Of a stretch of DNA of 35,027 bases, positions 1 to 9,997 are shown piece after piece. This DNA comes from Alphaproteobacteria bacterium CG_4_10_14_0_8_um_filter_37_21 (lineage in GTDB: Bacteria > Pseudomonadota > Alphaproteobacteria > Paracaedibacterales > UBA11393). The position numbers and the translations under genes are program-made. The notes beneath the pieces were generated by a model that was given only the letters and a program-made list of their open reading frames with translations, ran no database searches and was not told the origin of the DNA. The stretch lies in the NCBI GenBank assembly GCA_002791835.1, contig PFNE01000016.1, positions 1 through 35,027 of the forward strand, read 5' to 3'. Each line of letters starts with the position of its first letter. Within the stretch, counting starts at the first letter, position 1.

Positions 1-10
1 TAATGTTTAA

Positions 11-182
11 TAAACTATCTCTTAATTTTGCTGCTTTCCTGTCCGAACAACCAGGACCACCTCAGTATTTAGGGGTGGCTGGTGGCAGAACTTTCAAAAG
101 GGAAGTTTATTCTCGGTGACATGTTTCCTCAAACGCAGACATGAATTAAGACGCGCAATCCACTTGAATTTATGTTAGTTTA
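11..182 (+). ncRNA. Candidate structured RNA, 6S-like size and shape
   Basis: No protein gene is visible here, but a fully nested series of helices can be drawn by eye: 11-16 with 177-182, 21-27 with 144-150, 31-34 with 135-138, 40-43 with 118-121 and 44-46 with 113-115. Inside these sit two hairpins (57-61 with 74-78, extended by 51-53 with 80-82; and 89-95 with 101-107). The asymmetric bubble at 35-39 / 122-134 in the middle of a long closing stem, and the total length of about 170 nt, recall 6S RNA. One pair (94-102) is a U-G wobble only if the plus strand is transcribed, and transcription in that direction would run into the terminator at 292-331. I could not match a conserved 6S, SRP, RNase P or tmRNA sequence motif, so the family is a guess. 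The promoter would lie at or beyond the window edge. Confidence 0.33.
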
Positions 183-291
183 AAAGATTACTTAACATAT
201 TTAAGTAAGGCGATTTTAGCTGAGGTTTTTTCATCATTGTTATAAACAGCAGAGTGAACTTGGCCAATGTTTATAAAAAAGATTGTTTAAG

Positions 292-331
292 CATTAAAAA
301 AACTACTGTAAACACAGTAGTTTTTTTAATG
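292..331. terminator. Bidirectional intrinsic terminator
   Basis: Perfect 18-bp inverted repeat: arms 292-309 and 314-331 around a 4-nt loop (aaac). The inner stem is ACTACTGT / ACAGTAGT, flanked by a 7-A run on one side and a 7-T run on the other, so it can terminate transcription in both directions. It ends the secreted-protein gene that stops at 349 (minus), and any plus-strand RNA coming from the left edge. Confidence 0.85.
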
Positions 332-348
332 TAGAGTGATGATTATTA

Positions 349-1047
349 TTATTTTCTAGCTTTTCTATAAGCACATCTTTCACTAAGGCTCATTTTTTTA
401 ACTGCTTCTTGAGCTAATTCTGCTGCTGCATTTGCTTCTGCTTGTTGACGACGTGCTTCTTCTGCTGCTGCATTTGCTTCTGCTTGTTGACGACGTGCGT
501 CTTCTGTTCTTGCATCTGCTTCTGGTGCGGCGCGACCATCATCAGGTTGTGCTCTACTTTCTTCTGCTCGAGCATCTGCTTGACGACGCGCTTCTGCTTC
601 TGCGCCACCATCAGCGTTAGCTGCACCCCAATGAGGTAGCTCTATTATATTACCCAGTGCACGCTCAGCTGCGATCAAGGCTCTTCTCTTACTCTTAGAA
701 GTCTGGGTTCCTAAGGTGCCACCATCTGTAACACGATCAGCCTCATTTCGAGCAAAATGATAAGGCGCTCCTATTGCCGCACGTATACGCGCCTGCAAGT
801 CAGTCGTGCGATTACCCGCATCGTACTCCGCCTTTAAATCTTTTAAAATTCGAGTATATGCATCAGTTTGCGCATTAACATTTCGTACATCTTCACCGTC
901 AGGAGCTACATTTCCATTGGCCTCCCAATTATCCTGCCTTGCACGACCATGAGAATCCTCAGAACCCATTACTGTGCTATTCATGCTTCCCATGCAAAAA
1001 CATGCTGCAGATAGCAATAATGTTGATACAAATTTATTCTTTTTCAT
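349..1047 (-). CDS. Secreted coiled-coil repeat protein, function unknown
   Basis: 232 residues, not matched to a named family. The first ~28 residues are a Sec signal peptide (MKKNKF, then a hydrophobic stretch, cleavage probably near VMG-SED). Residues ~40-130 are mixed and polar. From ~145 the chain is Ala/Glu/Arg/Gln-rich and predicted helical, with near-identical 14-residue repeats containing ARRQQAEANAA encoded at 419-502, ending in a basic tail (SERCAYRKARK). This architecture suggests an extended periplasmic or surface coiled coil. The gene is monocistronic, reading toward the 292-331 terminator. Its Ala/Arg/Glu content stands out from its AT-rich surroundings, which is expected for a repeat coiled coil and is not proof of transfer. 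The gene call is good; the function is unknown. Confidence 0.75.
   Translation of the reverse strand: MKKNKFVSTLLLSAACFCMGSMNSTVMGSEDSHGRARQDNWEANGNVAPDGEDVRNVNAQTDAYTRILKDLKAEYDAGNRTTDLQARIRAAIGAPYHFARNEADRVTDGGTLGTQTSKSKRRALIAAERALGNIIELPHWGAANADGGAEAEARRQADARAEESRAQPDDGRAAPEADARTEDARRQQAEANAAAEEARRQQAEANAAAELAQEAVKKMSLSERCAYRKARK
419..502. repeat. Two tandem 42-bp repeats in the coiled-coil gene
   Basis: Units 419-460 and 461-502 differ at one position (41/42 identical). They are in frame and encode the 14-residue Ala/Glu/Gln/Arg repeat of the secreted protein on the minus strand. A third, more diverged copy is visible further toward the N-terminus in the protein (TEDARRQQ...). Such near-identical units can expand or contract by slippage or recombination. 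Confidence 0.9.
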
Positions 1048-1186
1048 AAGTTTTTCCCTTTTTAAAAGATTGTTTGCGCTTATACTTAAGCGCCATGTTC
1101 ATACTTACAGTGTACGGTGTAAAAATTAACAAAAAGTAAACAAATGAAAAAAAGTATGGTCTGAGTAAGTATATTCAAACAGGGCG

Positions 1187-1657
1187 TTACAGCAATGTTT
1201 TTAAATCATAAAAAGGATTCATAGAAACCTCATCTTCTTCATAAACAGATAGATTCTGATCGTCTAAAAACAAATCTGTTGCAAGATAAAAATATTGAGA
1301 GACTATTTCACCAAAATCAACAGAACCTTGTTCCATAATTTCAAAATCCATATCATCAAAATCTAAGGATTCAGGTTCAGCCTTGCACAAAAGAAGATCA
1401 ATATTTTCTTGTAGTGTTTCAATATTTTCCTCAACGTGCTTTATATATTCTGCTGATAAAATGCCGTGAAAAATATAAGCTTTATCATCATTTTTACGCT
1501 CTGAAATAAGACCTTTTAAAGATATACTTTTAATTGCATGAAAAGAAAAGCGCTTTGCAAGGGCCTTGCATTCATGAGCCTTTGCTTGAATTTCAATCTT
1601 TCCAGCATTTTTACTAAGCTGAACTTTAACGTCTAAGGGGCGTGAGAACTCTGTCAT
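1187..1657 (-). CDS. YceD/DUF177 family protein (23S rRNA accumulation-linked)
   Basis: 156 residues. The pattern matches the alphaproteobacterial DUF177/YceD family: an N-terminal FSR..DV start, a central 'A.ECKALAKRF' segment, a later acidic stretch with VDFGEIVSQYFYLATDLF (the family's IDLGE-like block) and a C-terminal NPFYDLKTL ending close to the usual NPF..L motif. DUF177 proteins are linked to large-subunit rRNA accumulation in plants and bacteria. The characteristic Cys of the 'CV.TLEP' block of many members is replaced here (the region reads EYIKHVEENIETLQ), so this is a diverged member. The gene starts 11 nt after secF stops and is probably co-transcribed with yajC-secD-secF, an unusual neighbour for the family. 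Confidence 0.65.
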   Translation of the reverse strand: MTEFSRPLDVKVQLSKNAGKIEIQAKAHECKALAKRFSFHAIKSISLKGLISERKNDDKAYIFHGILSAEYIKHVEENIETLQENIDLLLCKAEPESLDFDDMDFEIMEQGSVDFGEIVSQYFYLATDLFLDDQNLSVYEEDEVSMNPFYDLKTLL

Positions 1658-1668
1658 TTTTTTATGCC

Positions 1669-2598
1669 TTAAGATAAGTTAACAGATTTTTCTGCTGCAT
1701 CTTTCGAACTGTCACCCCTGGGTAAGTTCATATACAACAGTAAAGGGGACGCTAAGCAAATAGAGGAGAAGGACCCCACTGTAATACCAATAATTATGGG
1801 AAAGCTAAAGGCAGAAATCACAGGGCCTGCCATAAAATAAAGCGCTGTTAAGGCTATTAATGTTGTGGTTGCTGTCATCATGGTGCGCGATAAAGTTTCG
1901 TTCAAGCTTTTGTTAATAATATCGCACAGTTCAAGTTTTTTAAATTTACGTAGATTTTCACGAATTCTATCGAATATAACAATTGTGTCATTAATAGAGT
2001 ACCCTGCCGTTATTAAAATAGCGATAACAGACGTTTCATTGAATTCTAACCCTGCCCAAGAAAACAAGGCAAGCAAAGCTAAACAATCGTGTGCCAAAGC
2101 AACAATTGCACAAGCTGCGAACTGCCATTCAAAACGAATAGCTATATAAATAAGCATAGCAGCTAAAGCCAAGCCCACAGCTTTTAGCGCATTTTGCACC
2201 ATTTCGCCACCAACCTTAGGGCCAACAGTTGCTACTTTTCTGTATTCATGATCAGCGCCCAGTACCGCTTTAATTTTTTCAATAGCATTTCCTTGCGCGC
2301 TGTCATCACCATCTTGAAGTTCAACCTTGACCATTAAATCTTTTGGGGTTCCTATTTCTTGAATAACAACCTCTCCCAAGTTTAGGTGGTTAAGATTGTC
2401 ACGAAGAGAGGTTAAATTGGGTTCTTTATCCATATGAACCTCTAAAACATGGCCGCCCTTAAAATCAACACCAAAGTTCAGGCCGTTAAAATAACCGGAT
2501 GTACCCAAAACAGCTAAAATGGTTGCTAAGAAAAACGTAATAAATCGTCTGCCAACAAAATCTATTTTTGTATTATGTGGAACAAGTTGTAATGCCAT
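1669..2598 (-). CDS. secF: Protein translocase subunit SecF
   Basis: 309 residues, normal SecF length. SecF forms the SecDF-YajC inner-membrane complex, which uses the proton gradient to help pull exported proteins through SecYEG. Visible features: an N-terminal membrane helix (~18-38), the NFGVDFKGG motif just after it (~41-49), a periplasmic domain to about residue 130, then five C-terminal helices with the GYSINDTIVIFDRIREN signature (~198-214). The ATG start is 11 nt after the secD stop, so translation is probably coupled. The gene is complete with no missing signature residues. Confidence 0.96.
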   Translation of the reverse strand: MALQLVPHNTKIDFVGRRFITFFLATILAVLGTSGYFNGLNFGVDFKGGHVLEVHMDKEPNLTSLRDNLNHLNLGEVVIQEIGTPKDLMVKVELQDGDDSAQGNAIEKIKAVLGADHEYRKVATVGPKVGGEMVQNALKAVGLALAAMLIYIAIRFEWQFAACAIVALAHDCLALLALFSWAGLEFNETSVIAILITAGYSINDTIVIFDRIRENLRKFKKLELCDIINKSLNETLSRTMMTATTTLIALTALYFMAGPVISAFSFPIIIGITVGSFSSICLASPLLLYMNLPRGDSSKDAAEKSVNLS

Positions 2599-2609
2599 GA
2601 TAAAAACCT

Positions 2610-4208
2610 TTAAATAGGGAGTTTTGTTAAGTTTTTCTTATTGCGTACCCAAAGGTAGATAATAAACTTGGTTAGTGATAGTGCCGTAAATAGGGAAATT
2701 AAAATACCCAAAGCTAAAGTAACAGCAAACCCTTTAATTGGACCTGATCCAAATTCAAATAACACAGCGGCCCCCAGTAAGGTTGTAAAGTTGGAATCTA
2801 AAATAGTTGTCATCGCACGCTTATAACCTGCTTGAATGGCGACCATAACTTTAACGCCTGTTCTAAGTTCTTCCTTAATGCGTTCATAAATAAGCACGTT
2901 TGCATCAACAGCCATACCAATTGTTAGGGCAATACCGGCAATACCTGGAAGTGTTAAGGTTGCTTGCAAAATTGAAAGCCCTGCAAACAGCAGTATAATA
3001 TTAAATGTTAAAGCAATATTAGCGATTGCACCAAACAAAGAATAAGACAAAATCATAAAGATAGAAACCAACACAAAAGCGATACCGACACCCTGTTTGC
3101 CATGTTGAATAGAATCGGCGCCAAGGCTTGGCCCCACAGTAGATTCTTCAACAACTTTTAGTGGCGCTGGAAGAGACCCAGCCCGTAGCAATACAGATAG
3201 TTCGTTGGCTTCCTTATAAGTAAAACGACCAGATATTTGGGCATTACCGCCAGTAATTGGTTCATTAAAGACAGGTGCACTAATGACGGTGTCATCTAAA
3301 ACCATTGCAAATTGGCGATTGACATTGTTTTTTGAAATTTCTGCAAAAGCACGTGTACCCTTAGAATCAAACTGAATGCTAACAGCAGGTTGGCCCGACC
3401 TTGGGTCATCTGTGATGCGTGCATCCACAAGTTGATCGCCTGTTAATTTGACCTCTGTACGGACAGCAATAAAATATTTGTTTCCTTTGTGATCTGTCGT
3501 TGTTAAGTACTGTGAACCTTGTGGCGCTACACCCATGGGCTTGCCATCTTCTGTTGCCATTACGTTTTGTGCGTTATTGTCAACAAGTCTAAATGTTAAT
3601 TTCGCTGTTTTACCAATCATGCGTTTAACTTCAGCAGGATCTTCGACACCGGGAAGTTGAACAATAATGCGATCATTACCCTGTCGTTGGATATTTGGTT
3701 CTTTCGTACCTGATTCATCAACGCGACGGCGGACAACTTCAATAGATTGTTCGATGATTTGCTTGTTGCGCTTTTCTAAAGCGTCTTCTTTAAAAGATAC
3801 ATCAATATTACCGTTAGACATATCTTGAACTGTAATATCTGAATCAAGCTTGCTAATTGCTTTTTTAGCTTTTGCAAAAGAATGAGGTTCTAGAAGTGTT
3901 AAGGCTACATTTCCTTTGCCTTTTGTTGCTAGCTTTAGATTCGTATAACCAATTTGTTCTTTTCTAAGCGTGCTTCTAACCTCGTCTTTAATATGGCCTA
4001 AGTAATCGTTATGCGCAGATTTTAAGTCAACTTCTAGCTGAATGTGGGAGCCACCACGCAATTCGAGCCCTAAATTTACTGTGTTTTGTAAAAATGAGGG
4101 TAATTTTGCGATTGTTGCTTGATCCAACACATTGGGTAGTGCAAAAAGAAGCCCTAGTAAGCATGTGCCAAAGATTGTAAATAGCTTCATTTTAGAAAGT
4201 TGTACCAT
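2610..4208 (-). CDS. secD: Protein translocase subunit SecD
   Basis: 532 residues. SecD is the large partner of SecF in the inner-membrane SecDF-YajC complex that completes protein export. An N-terminal helix (~8-28) is followed by LGLELRGG (~46-53), a long periplasmic region (P1 domains, ~60-350), and C-terminal helices containing the signature IGMAVDANVLIYERIKEEL, with the Asp-Ala-Asn of the proton pathway. The ATG start lies 20 nt after the yajC stop and the gene is followed closely by secF, which is the canonical order. Length is within the family range. Confidence 0.97.
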   Translation of the reverse strand: MVQLSKMKLFTIFGTCLLGLLFALPNVLDQATIAKLPSFLQNTVNLGLELRGGSHIQLEVDLKSAHNDYLGHIKDEVRSTLRKEQIGYTNLKLATKGKGNVALTLLEPHSFAKAKKAISKLDSDITVQDMSNGNIDVSFKEDALEKRNKQIIEQSIEVVRRRVDESGTKEPNIQRQGNDRIIVQLPGVEDPAEVKRMIGKTAKLTFRLVDNNAQNVMATEDGKPMGVAPQGSQYLTTTDHKGNKYFIAVRTEVKLTGDQLVDARITDDPRSGQPAVSIQFDSKGTRAFAEISKNNVNRQFAMVLDDTVISAPVFNEPITGGNAQISGRFTYKEANELSVLLRAGSLPAPLKVVEESTVGPSLGADSIQHGKQGVGIAFVLVSIFMILSYSLFGAIANIALTFNIILLFAGLSILQATLTLPGIAGIALTIGMAVDANVLIYERIKEELRTGVKVMVAIQAGYKRAMTTILDSNFTTLLGAAVLFEFGSGPIKGFAVTLALGILISLFTALSLTKFIIYLWVRNKKNLTKLPI

Positions 4209-4228
4209 TGTATAAACCCTTAAATAGT

Positions 4229-4648
4229 TTAAGATTCTTTTTCTGTTGTACGTGTTTTTGTTGTTTTGACAGCTGCATTTTTAGCCGTTTCCGTGTTTGT
4301 TGCCGCTGACTTTTTAGAAATTTGTTGCATTACTTTCTTTTCAGTCGATTCAACAAAGCGTGTTACAGCTGACTTTATAATACGAATACTCACACCTTTT
4401 GCAATATCTAGAACAAACATATCGTTTTCTATTTTTGAAATGGTGCCAACAATACCACCATTAGTGATTACTTCTGCACCAGGTGCTAACGCTGCGATTT
4501 TTCGCTCATGCTCTTTTCTTTTTTTCTGCTCTGGCCTAAACATTAAAAAGTACATAACCGCACCAATTAAAACTAAAGGTACGAATTGCATAAAAGGGGA
4601 AGCAGAAGCTGCTGCACCATCAGCGTAAGCTGCAGTAATAAAAAACAT
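4229..4648 (-). CDS. yajC: Sec translocase accessory subunit YajC
   Basis: 139 residues. YajC is a small single-span membrane protein of the SecDF-YajC complex. A short N-terminal region with a signal-like start is followed by one membrane helix (~20-38) ending in the family motif MFRPEQKKRKEHE (~40-52), then a cytoplasmic domain with GAEVITNGGIVGTI (~57-70). The C-terminal ~35 residues are a Lys/Thr/Ala-rich low-complexity tail, longer than in typical ~110-residue homologues. It is the first gene of the yajC-secD-secF operon, so the promoter must lie in the gap to its right (above 4648). Confidence 0.95.
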   Translation of the reverse strand: MFFITAAYADGAAASASPFMQFVPLVLIGAVMYFLMFRPEQKKRKEHERKIAALAPGAEVITNGGIVGTISKIENDMFVLDIAKGVSIRIIKSAVTRFVESTEKKVMQQISKKSAATNTETAKNAAVKTTKTRTTEKES

Positions 4649-5034
4649 ATATATAAAACCTATAAAAACTTAATCAATTCTTATTGTATCTACTTTTTTC
4701 AATGCGCGCAATATTTAACTATTTGGTAAAATCAATACAGCTATACAGGAAGGATGATTTTGCAATTACTATAAATAAACATGAGTAACATATGTGCTAT
4801 TTCTTAAGCAGGTTTAAATTATTGCCAACATTTCTCTTTGTATCAGAAAATAAAATCATTTATCCATAGAAAATATCTTATCTTGTAACGTCAACGGACC
4901 TGTTGCTTTAGTAAAATTTTTAAATGCCAATGGAAATTCGCCAGATATGAACAATAAACTATACGTTTTTGTAAGATGGCCGATTTAAACTTGTTCTTAA
5001 GACAAGATTAACTTTTTAACTATATGCTATTAAC

Positions 5035-5168
5035 AGAGGGCCACTGATTTGGTGGAGGAGGAATTAAGTGTGATTCCTTGGCGGCAGTCATACCCACAGG
5101 GTAATGTGGGAATAATGCCCTCTATCCTAGGGCCGGTATACTAAACTCTGATATCGAGTACAGTATAC
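5035..5168 (+). ncRNA. Three-hairpin module, possible small RNA or leader
   Basis: An outer stem AGAGGGC (5035-5041) pairs with GCCCTCT (5117-5123). Inside it CCCACA (5093-5098) pairs with TGTGGG (5105-5110) around a 6-nt loop. Next to it is a long hairpin, GTATACT (5136-5142) with AGTATAC (5162-5168), continued by ACTC (5045+100, i.e. 5145-5148) with GAGT (5156-5159) and a 7-nt loop. These helices are perfect Watson-Crick, so the strand cannot be decided from pairing alone; plus is assumed because mreB lies downstream. No T-run follows directly, so a simple terminator is unlikely. It could be a small RNA, a 5' leader of a long mreB transcript, or operator palindromes. Confidence 0.3.
5070..5144 (+). 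CDS. Possible 24-codon micro-ORF (GTG start)
   Basis: A GTG at 5070 follows the strong Shine-Dalgarno-like GGAGGAGG (5054-5061) with an 8-nt spacer and opens 24 codons (VIPWRQSYPQGN...) to TAA at 5142-5144. The frame is already open before the GTG. It overlaps the hairpins at 5035-5168, so if translated it could behave as a leader peptide; the purine tract may equally be part of an RNA structure. No family was recognised, and coding potential is unproven. Confidence 0.15.
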   Translation: MIPWRQSYPQGNVGIMPSILGPVY

Positions 5169-5241
5169 AGGTTTTGCGTGAGGTGAGTAAATCACTTAAA
5201 CGCCGTGGTACTTATTAATTCTTTGTTAAGGATTTTTAAGG

Positions 5242-5367
5242 ATGCGGGGAGATTGCAGCTTTGTGGTGGAGGAGGCGGAGGCACGGAATTTGTGGGAACT
5301 TGCGGAGGCCCATCAGACAGACAAAGTATCCGGATTTTATTCAAGATCAAAAAATACATATATTTGA
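5242..5367 (+). CDS. Possible 41-residue small protein, unrecognised
   Basis: An ATG at 5242 has AAGGA at 5228-5232 (9-nt spacer) and opens 41 codons beginning MRGDCSFVVEEAEARN and ending in ...KNTYI, TGA at 5365-5367. The central part is an amphipathic Glu/Ala-rich stretch arising from the GGA-rich DNA. The opposite strand also has an open frame over the same stretch that reads as polyproline, and the alternative plus frame reads as polyglycine, so the purine bias itself creates open frames. No domain or signal peptide was recognised. Low confidence; the DNA may function as RNA or be non-functional. Confidence 0.2.
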   Translation: MRGDCSFVVEEAEARNLWELAEAHQTDKVSGFYSRSKNTYI

Positions 5368-5506
5368 TATGACCTACCATACTGTATATCATGTAAACTG
5401 AAAAACGGTAATAAACAGGTTGAATTTAAACTATACCGTTCTCGTTTCTGTTGCTTATATTAAGAAGCTGCTCATAATATTCTTGCTCATCTAGGGGGAA
5501 TTTTAG

Positions 5507-6592
<1,086 letters not shown>

Positions 6593-6609
6593 GGTAAAGG
6601 TCGTTTGCT

Positions 6610-7881
6610 ATGGTAAAAATATATACCCGTTCTATCGCTTTTATTTGTATATTACTAGCGTCTTTTTGCCACGTAGATGCGGCTAAAAAAAAGCGTCAGA
6701 GTGTAAAGCGCCATGCTATAGCAAGCACAAACACTGTGCAAAAGCTCACGCCCGATCAACATGGTTTAGCTATACCTTATGCTTATTTGATGGATGCTGA
6801 AACAGGAACAGTTTTGTATGAACGTCAGGCAGATGTTAAAATGTCTCCAGCCTCTATGACGAAAATTTTAACGGCTTACATTGTGATGGATAAAATAAAG
6901 CAGGGAGCACTTCAGGAAGATCAATTATTGACCGTAAGCAAAAAAGCATTTCGCCGTGAGGGCACAACGATGTTTTTAAACTTGGGGCAACAGGTTTCAG
7001 TTGTTGACCTGCTTAAGGGATTGATTATCCATTCTGGAAATGATGCTGCTGTTGTTTTAGCAGAAGCGCTTGCTGGCACAGAAGAAAATTTTTCCAATAT
7101 GATGAATATGTATGCTGAAAAATTGGGGATGCAAAATACACATTTTCTGAATGCAAGCGGCATACCCGCTGATGGACACTATACAACAGCACATGACCTA
7201 GCAATTGTTGCCCATCGTGTCTATAAAGATTTTCCAAAATATTTTCCTTTATGGGGGACGCAAGAATATCAGTTTAATGGCGTCAACCAGGTCAATAAAA
7301 ATTCATTGCTTTCAAAAAATATTGGTTGCGATGGCATGAAAACAGGCCGTGGTGAAAATAAACGCTGTGGTATGGTTGGCACGTGCGTTAAAAATGGCAG
7401 AAGACTTATTGCAGTGGTTAATGATTTGCAATCAGAAACAGAGCGCGAGCTTCAAATATTGGCACTTATTAATCATGGGTTCACAGCTTGTAAAAACTAT
7501 TTTTTTTTTAAAGAAAAGCACATAGTTGATCGTATACCAGTATGGCATGGAAAGAAATCACATATACGTATTGGCTTTAAGGATAAAGTTATATTTACAA
7601 ATAAACATACAAACACTGATGATGTGAAAATTGATTTCTCTTATGAAAAATCGTTTAAAGCACCAGTTGAAAAAGGCCAAATAATAGGTAAAATGAGTGT
7701 TACTTTTCCGGATGATAAAACTGTTTATCAAAAAGATATTGAAACATTAGAAGCTGTTGAAAAAACTAATATATTTGGACGTTTTTACGATGGCATTATT
7801 TACCTTTTTGGTGGTCGTAACTATTGTGATGATCGACAAAAAATAAAACCATTTCCTGGTTTAAGGCCAGCAGAAGCTTAA
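6610..7881 (+). CDS. D-alanyl-D-alanine carboxypeptidase (S11, PBP5/6 type)
   Basis: 423 residues. These enzymes remove the terminal D-Ala of peptidoglycan pentapeptides in the periplasm and so limit cross-linking. A signal peptide occupies ~1-24 (hydrophobic run ending HVDA-A). All three active-site motifs are present: S82-M-T-K85 (nucleophile and base), S142-G-N144 and K244-T-G246. A PBP5-type beta-sandwich domain follows from ~310. The last ~40 residues (IFGRFYDGIIYLFGG) may include the amphipathic membrane anchor. Position 17 nt after mreB suggests co-transcription with shape genes. It could be labelled dacA/dacC/dacF; the paralogue cannot be decided by eye. Confidence 0.93.
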   Translation: MVKIYTRSIAFICILLASFCHVDAAKKKRQSVKRHAIASTNTVQKLTPDQHGLAIPYAYLMDAETGTVLYERQADVKMSPASMTKILTAYIVMDKIKQGALQEDQLLTVSKKAFRREGTTMFLNLGQQVSVVDLLKGLIIHSGNDAAVVLAEALAGTEENFSNMMNMYAEKLGMQNTHFLNASGIPADGHYTTAHDLAIVAHRVYKDFPKYFPLWGTQEYQFNGVNQVNKNSLLSKNIGCDGMKTGRGENKRCGMVGTCVKNGRRLIAVVNDLQSETERELQILALINHGFTACKNYFFFKEKHIVDRIPVWHGKKSHIRIGFKDKVIFTNKHTNTDDVKIDFSYEKSFKAPVEKGQIIGKMSVTFPDDKTVYQKDIETLEAVEKTNIFGRFYDGIIYLFGGRNYCDDRQKIKPFPGLRPAEA

Positions 7882-7891
7882 ACAATTTTAG

Positions 7892-9872
<1,981 letters not shown>

Positions 9873-9903
9873 ACCTTTTTAGCGCTAGCTAAAAATCACG
9901 AAC

Positions 9904-9941
9904 CTACATCAAGGATGCAGGTTATGAAAAGTATTAAAAAT
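9904..9941 (+). repeat. Short partial copy of the 5' end of the upstream gene
   Basis: The segment starting TACATCAAGGATG at 9904 repeats the sequence spanning the start of the preceding glycosyltransferase gene (8877-8914): 13 identical bases, then roughly two-thirds identity including ATGAA at the same offset. It lies 31 bp after that gene's stop and opens only a 15-codon frame. It may be the scar of a tandem duplication whose second copy was lost, but a chance match in AT-rich DNA is possible. Confidence 0.3.
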
Positions 9942-9997
9942 ATAGATCAGCATTTGAAATGATGTTCATTCTAATAAAATAAAAATGTCTTTAGTAT

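Noticed and set aside
1-130. Minus-strand resemblance of 30-60 to the SRP RNA motif (GGA..GGAAAGCAGC)
   Set aside because: The required tetraloop and symmetric-loop sequence are not formed; the match is partial and the flanks do not pair.
414-626. Gln/Lys-rich frames overlapping the coiled-coil gene on both strands
   Set aside because: They arise from the repeats read in other frames and lack start signals; the minus-strand 232-residue frame has a signal peptide and the terminator.
5054-5061. GGAGGAGG as a normal ribosome binding site of a long gene
   Set aside because: Only short frames follow it; it is treated as part of the G-rich repeat instead.
5192-5392. Minus-strand 66-codon frame with a run of six prolines
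   Set aside because: The prolines only mirror the GGA-rich plus strand, there is no Shine-Dalgarno before its start, and no family resemblance was seen.
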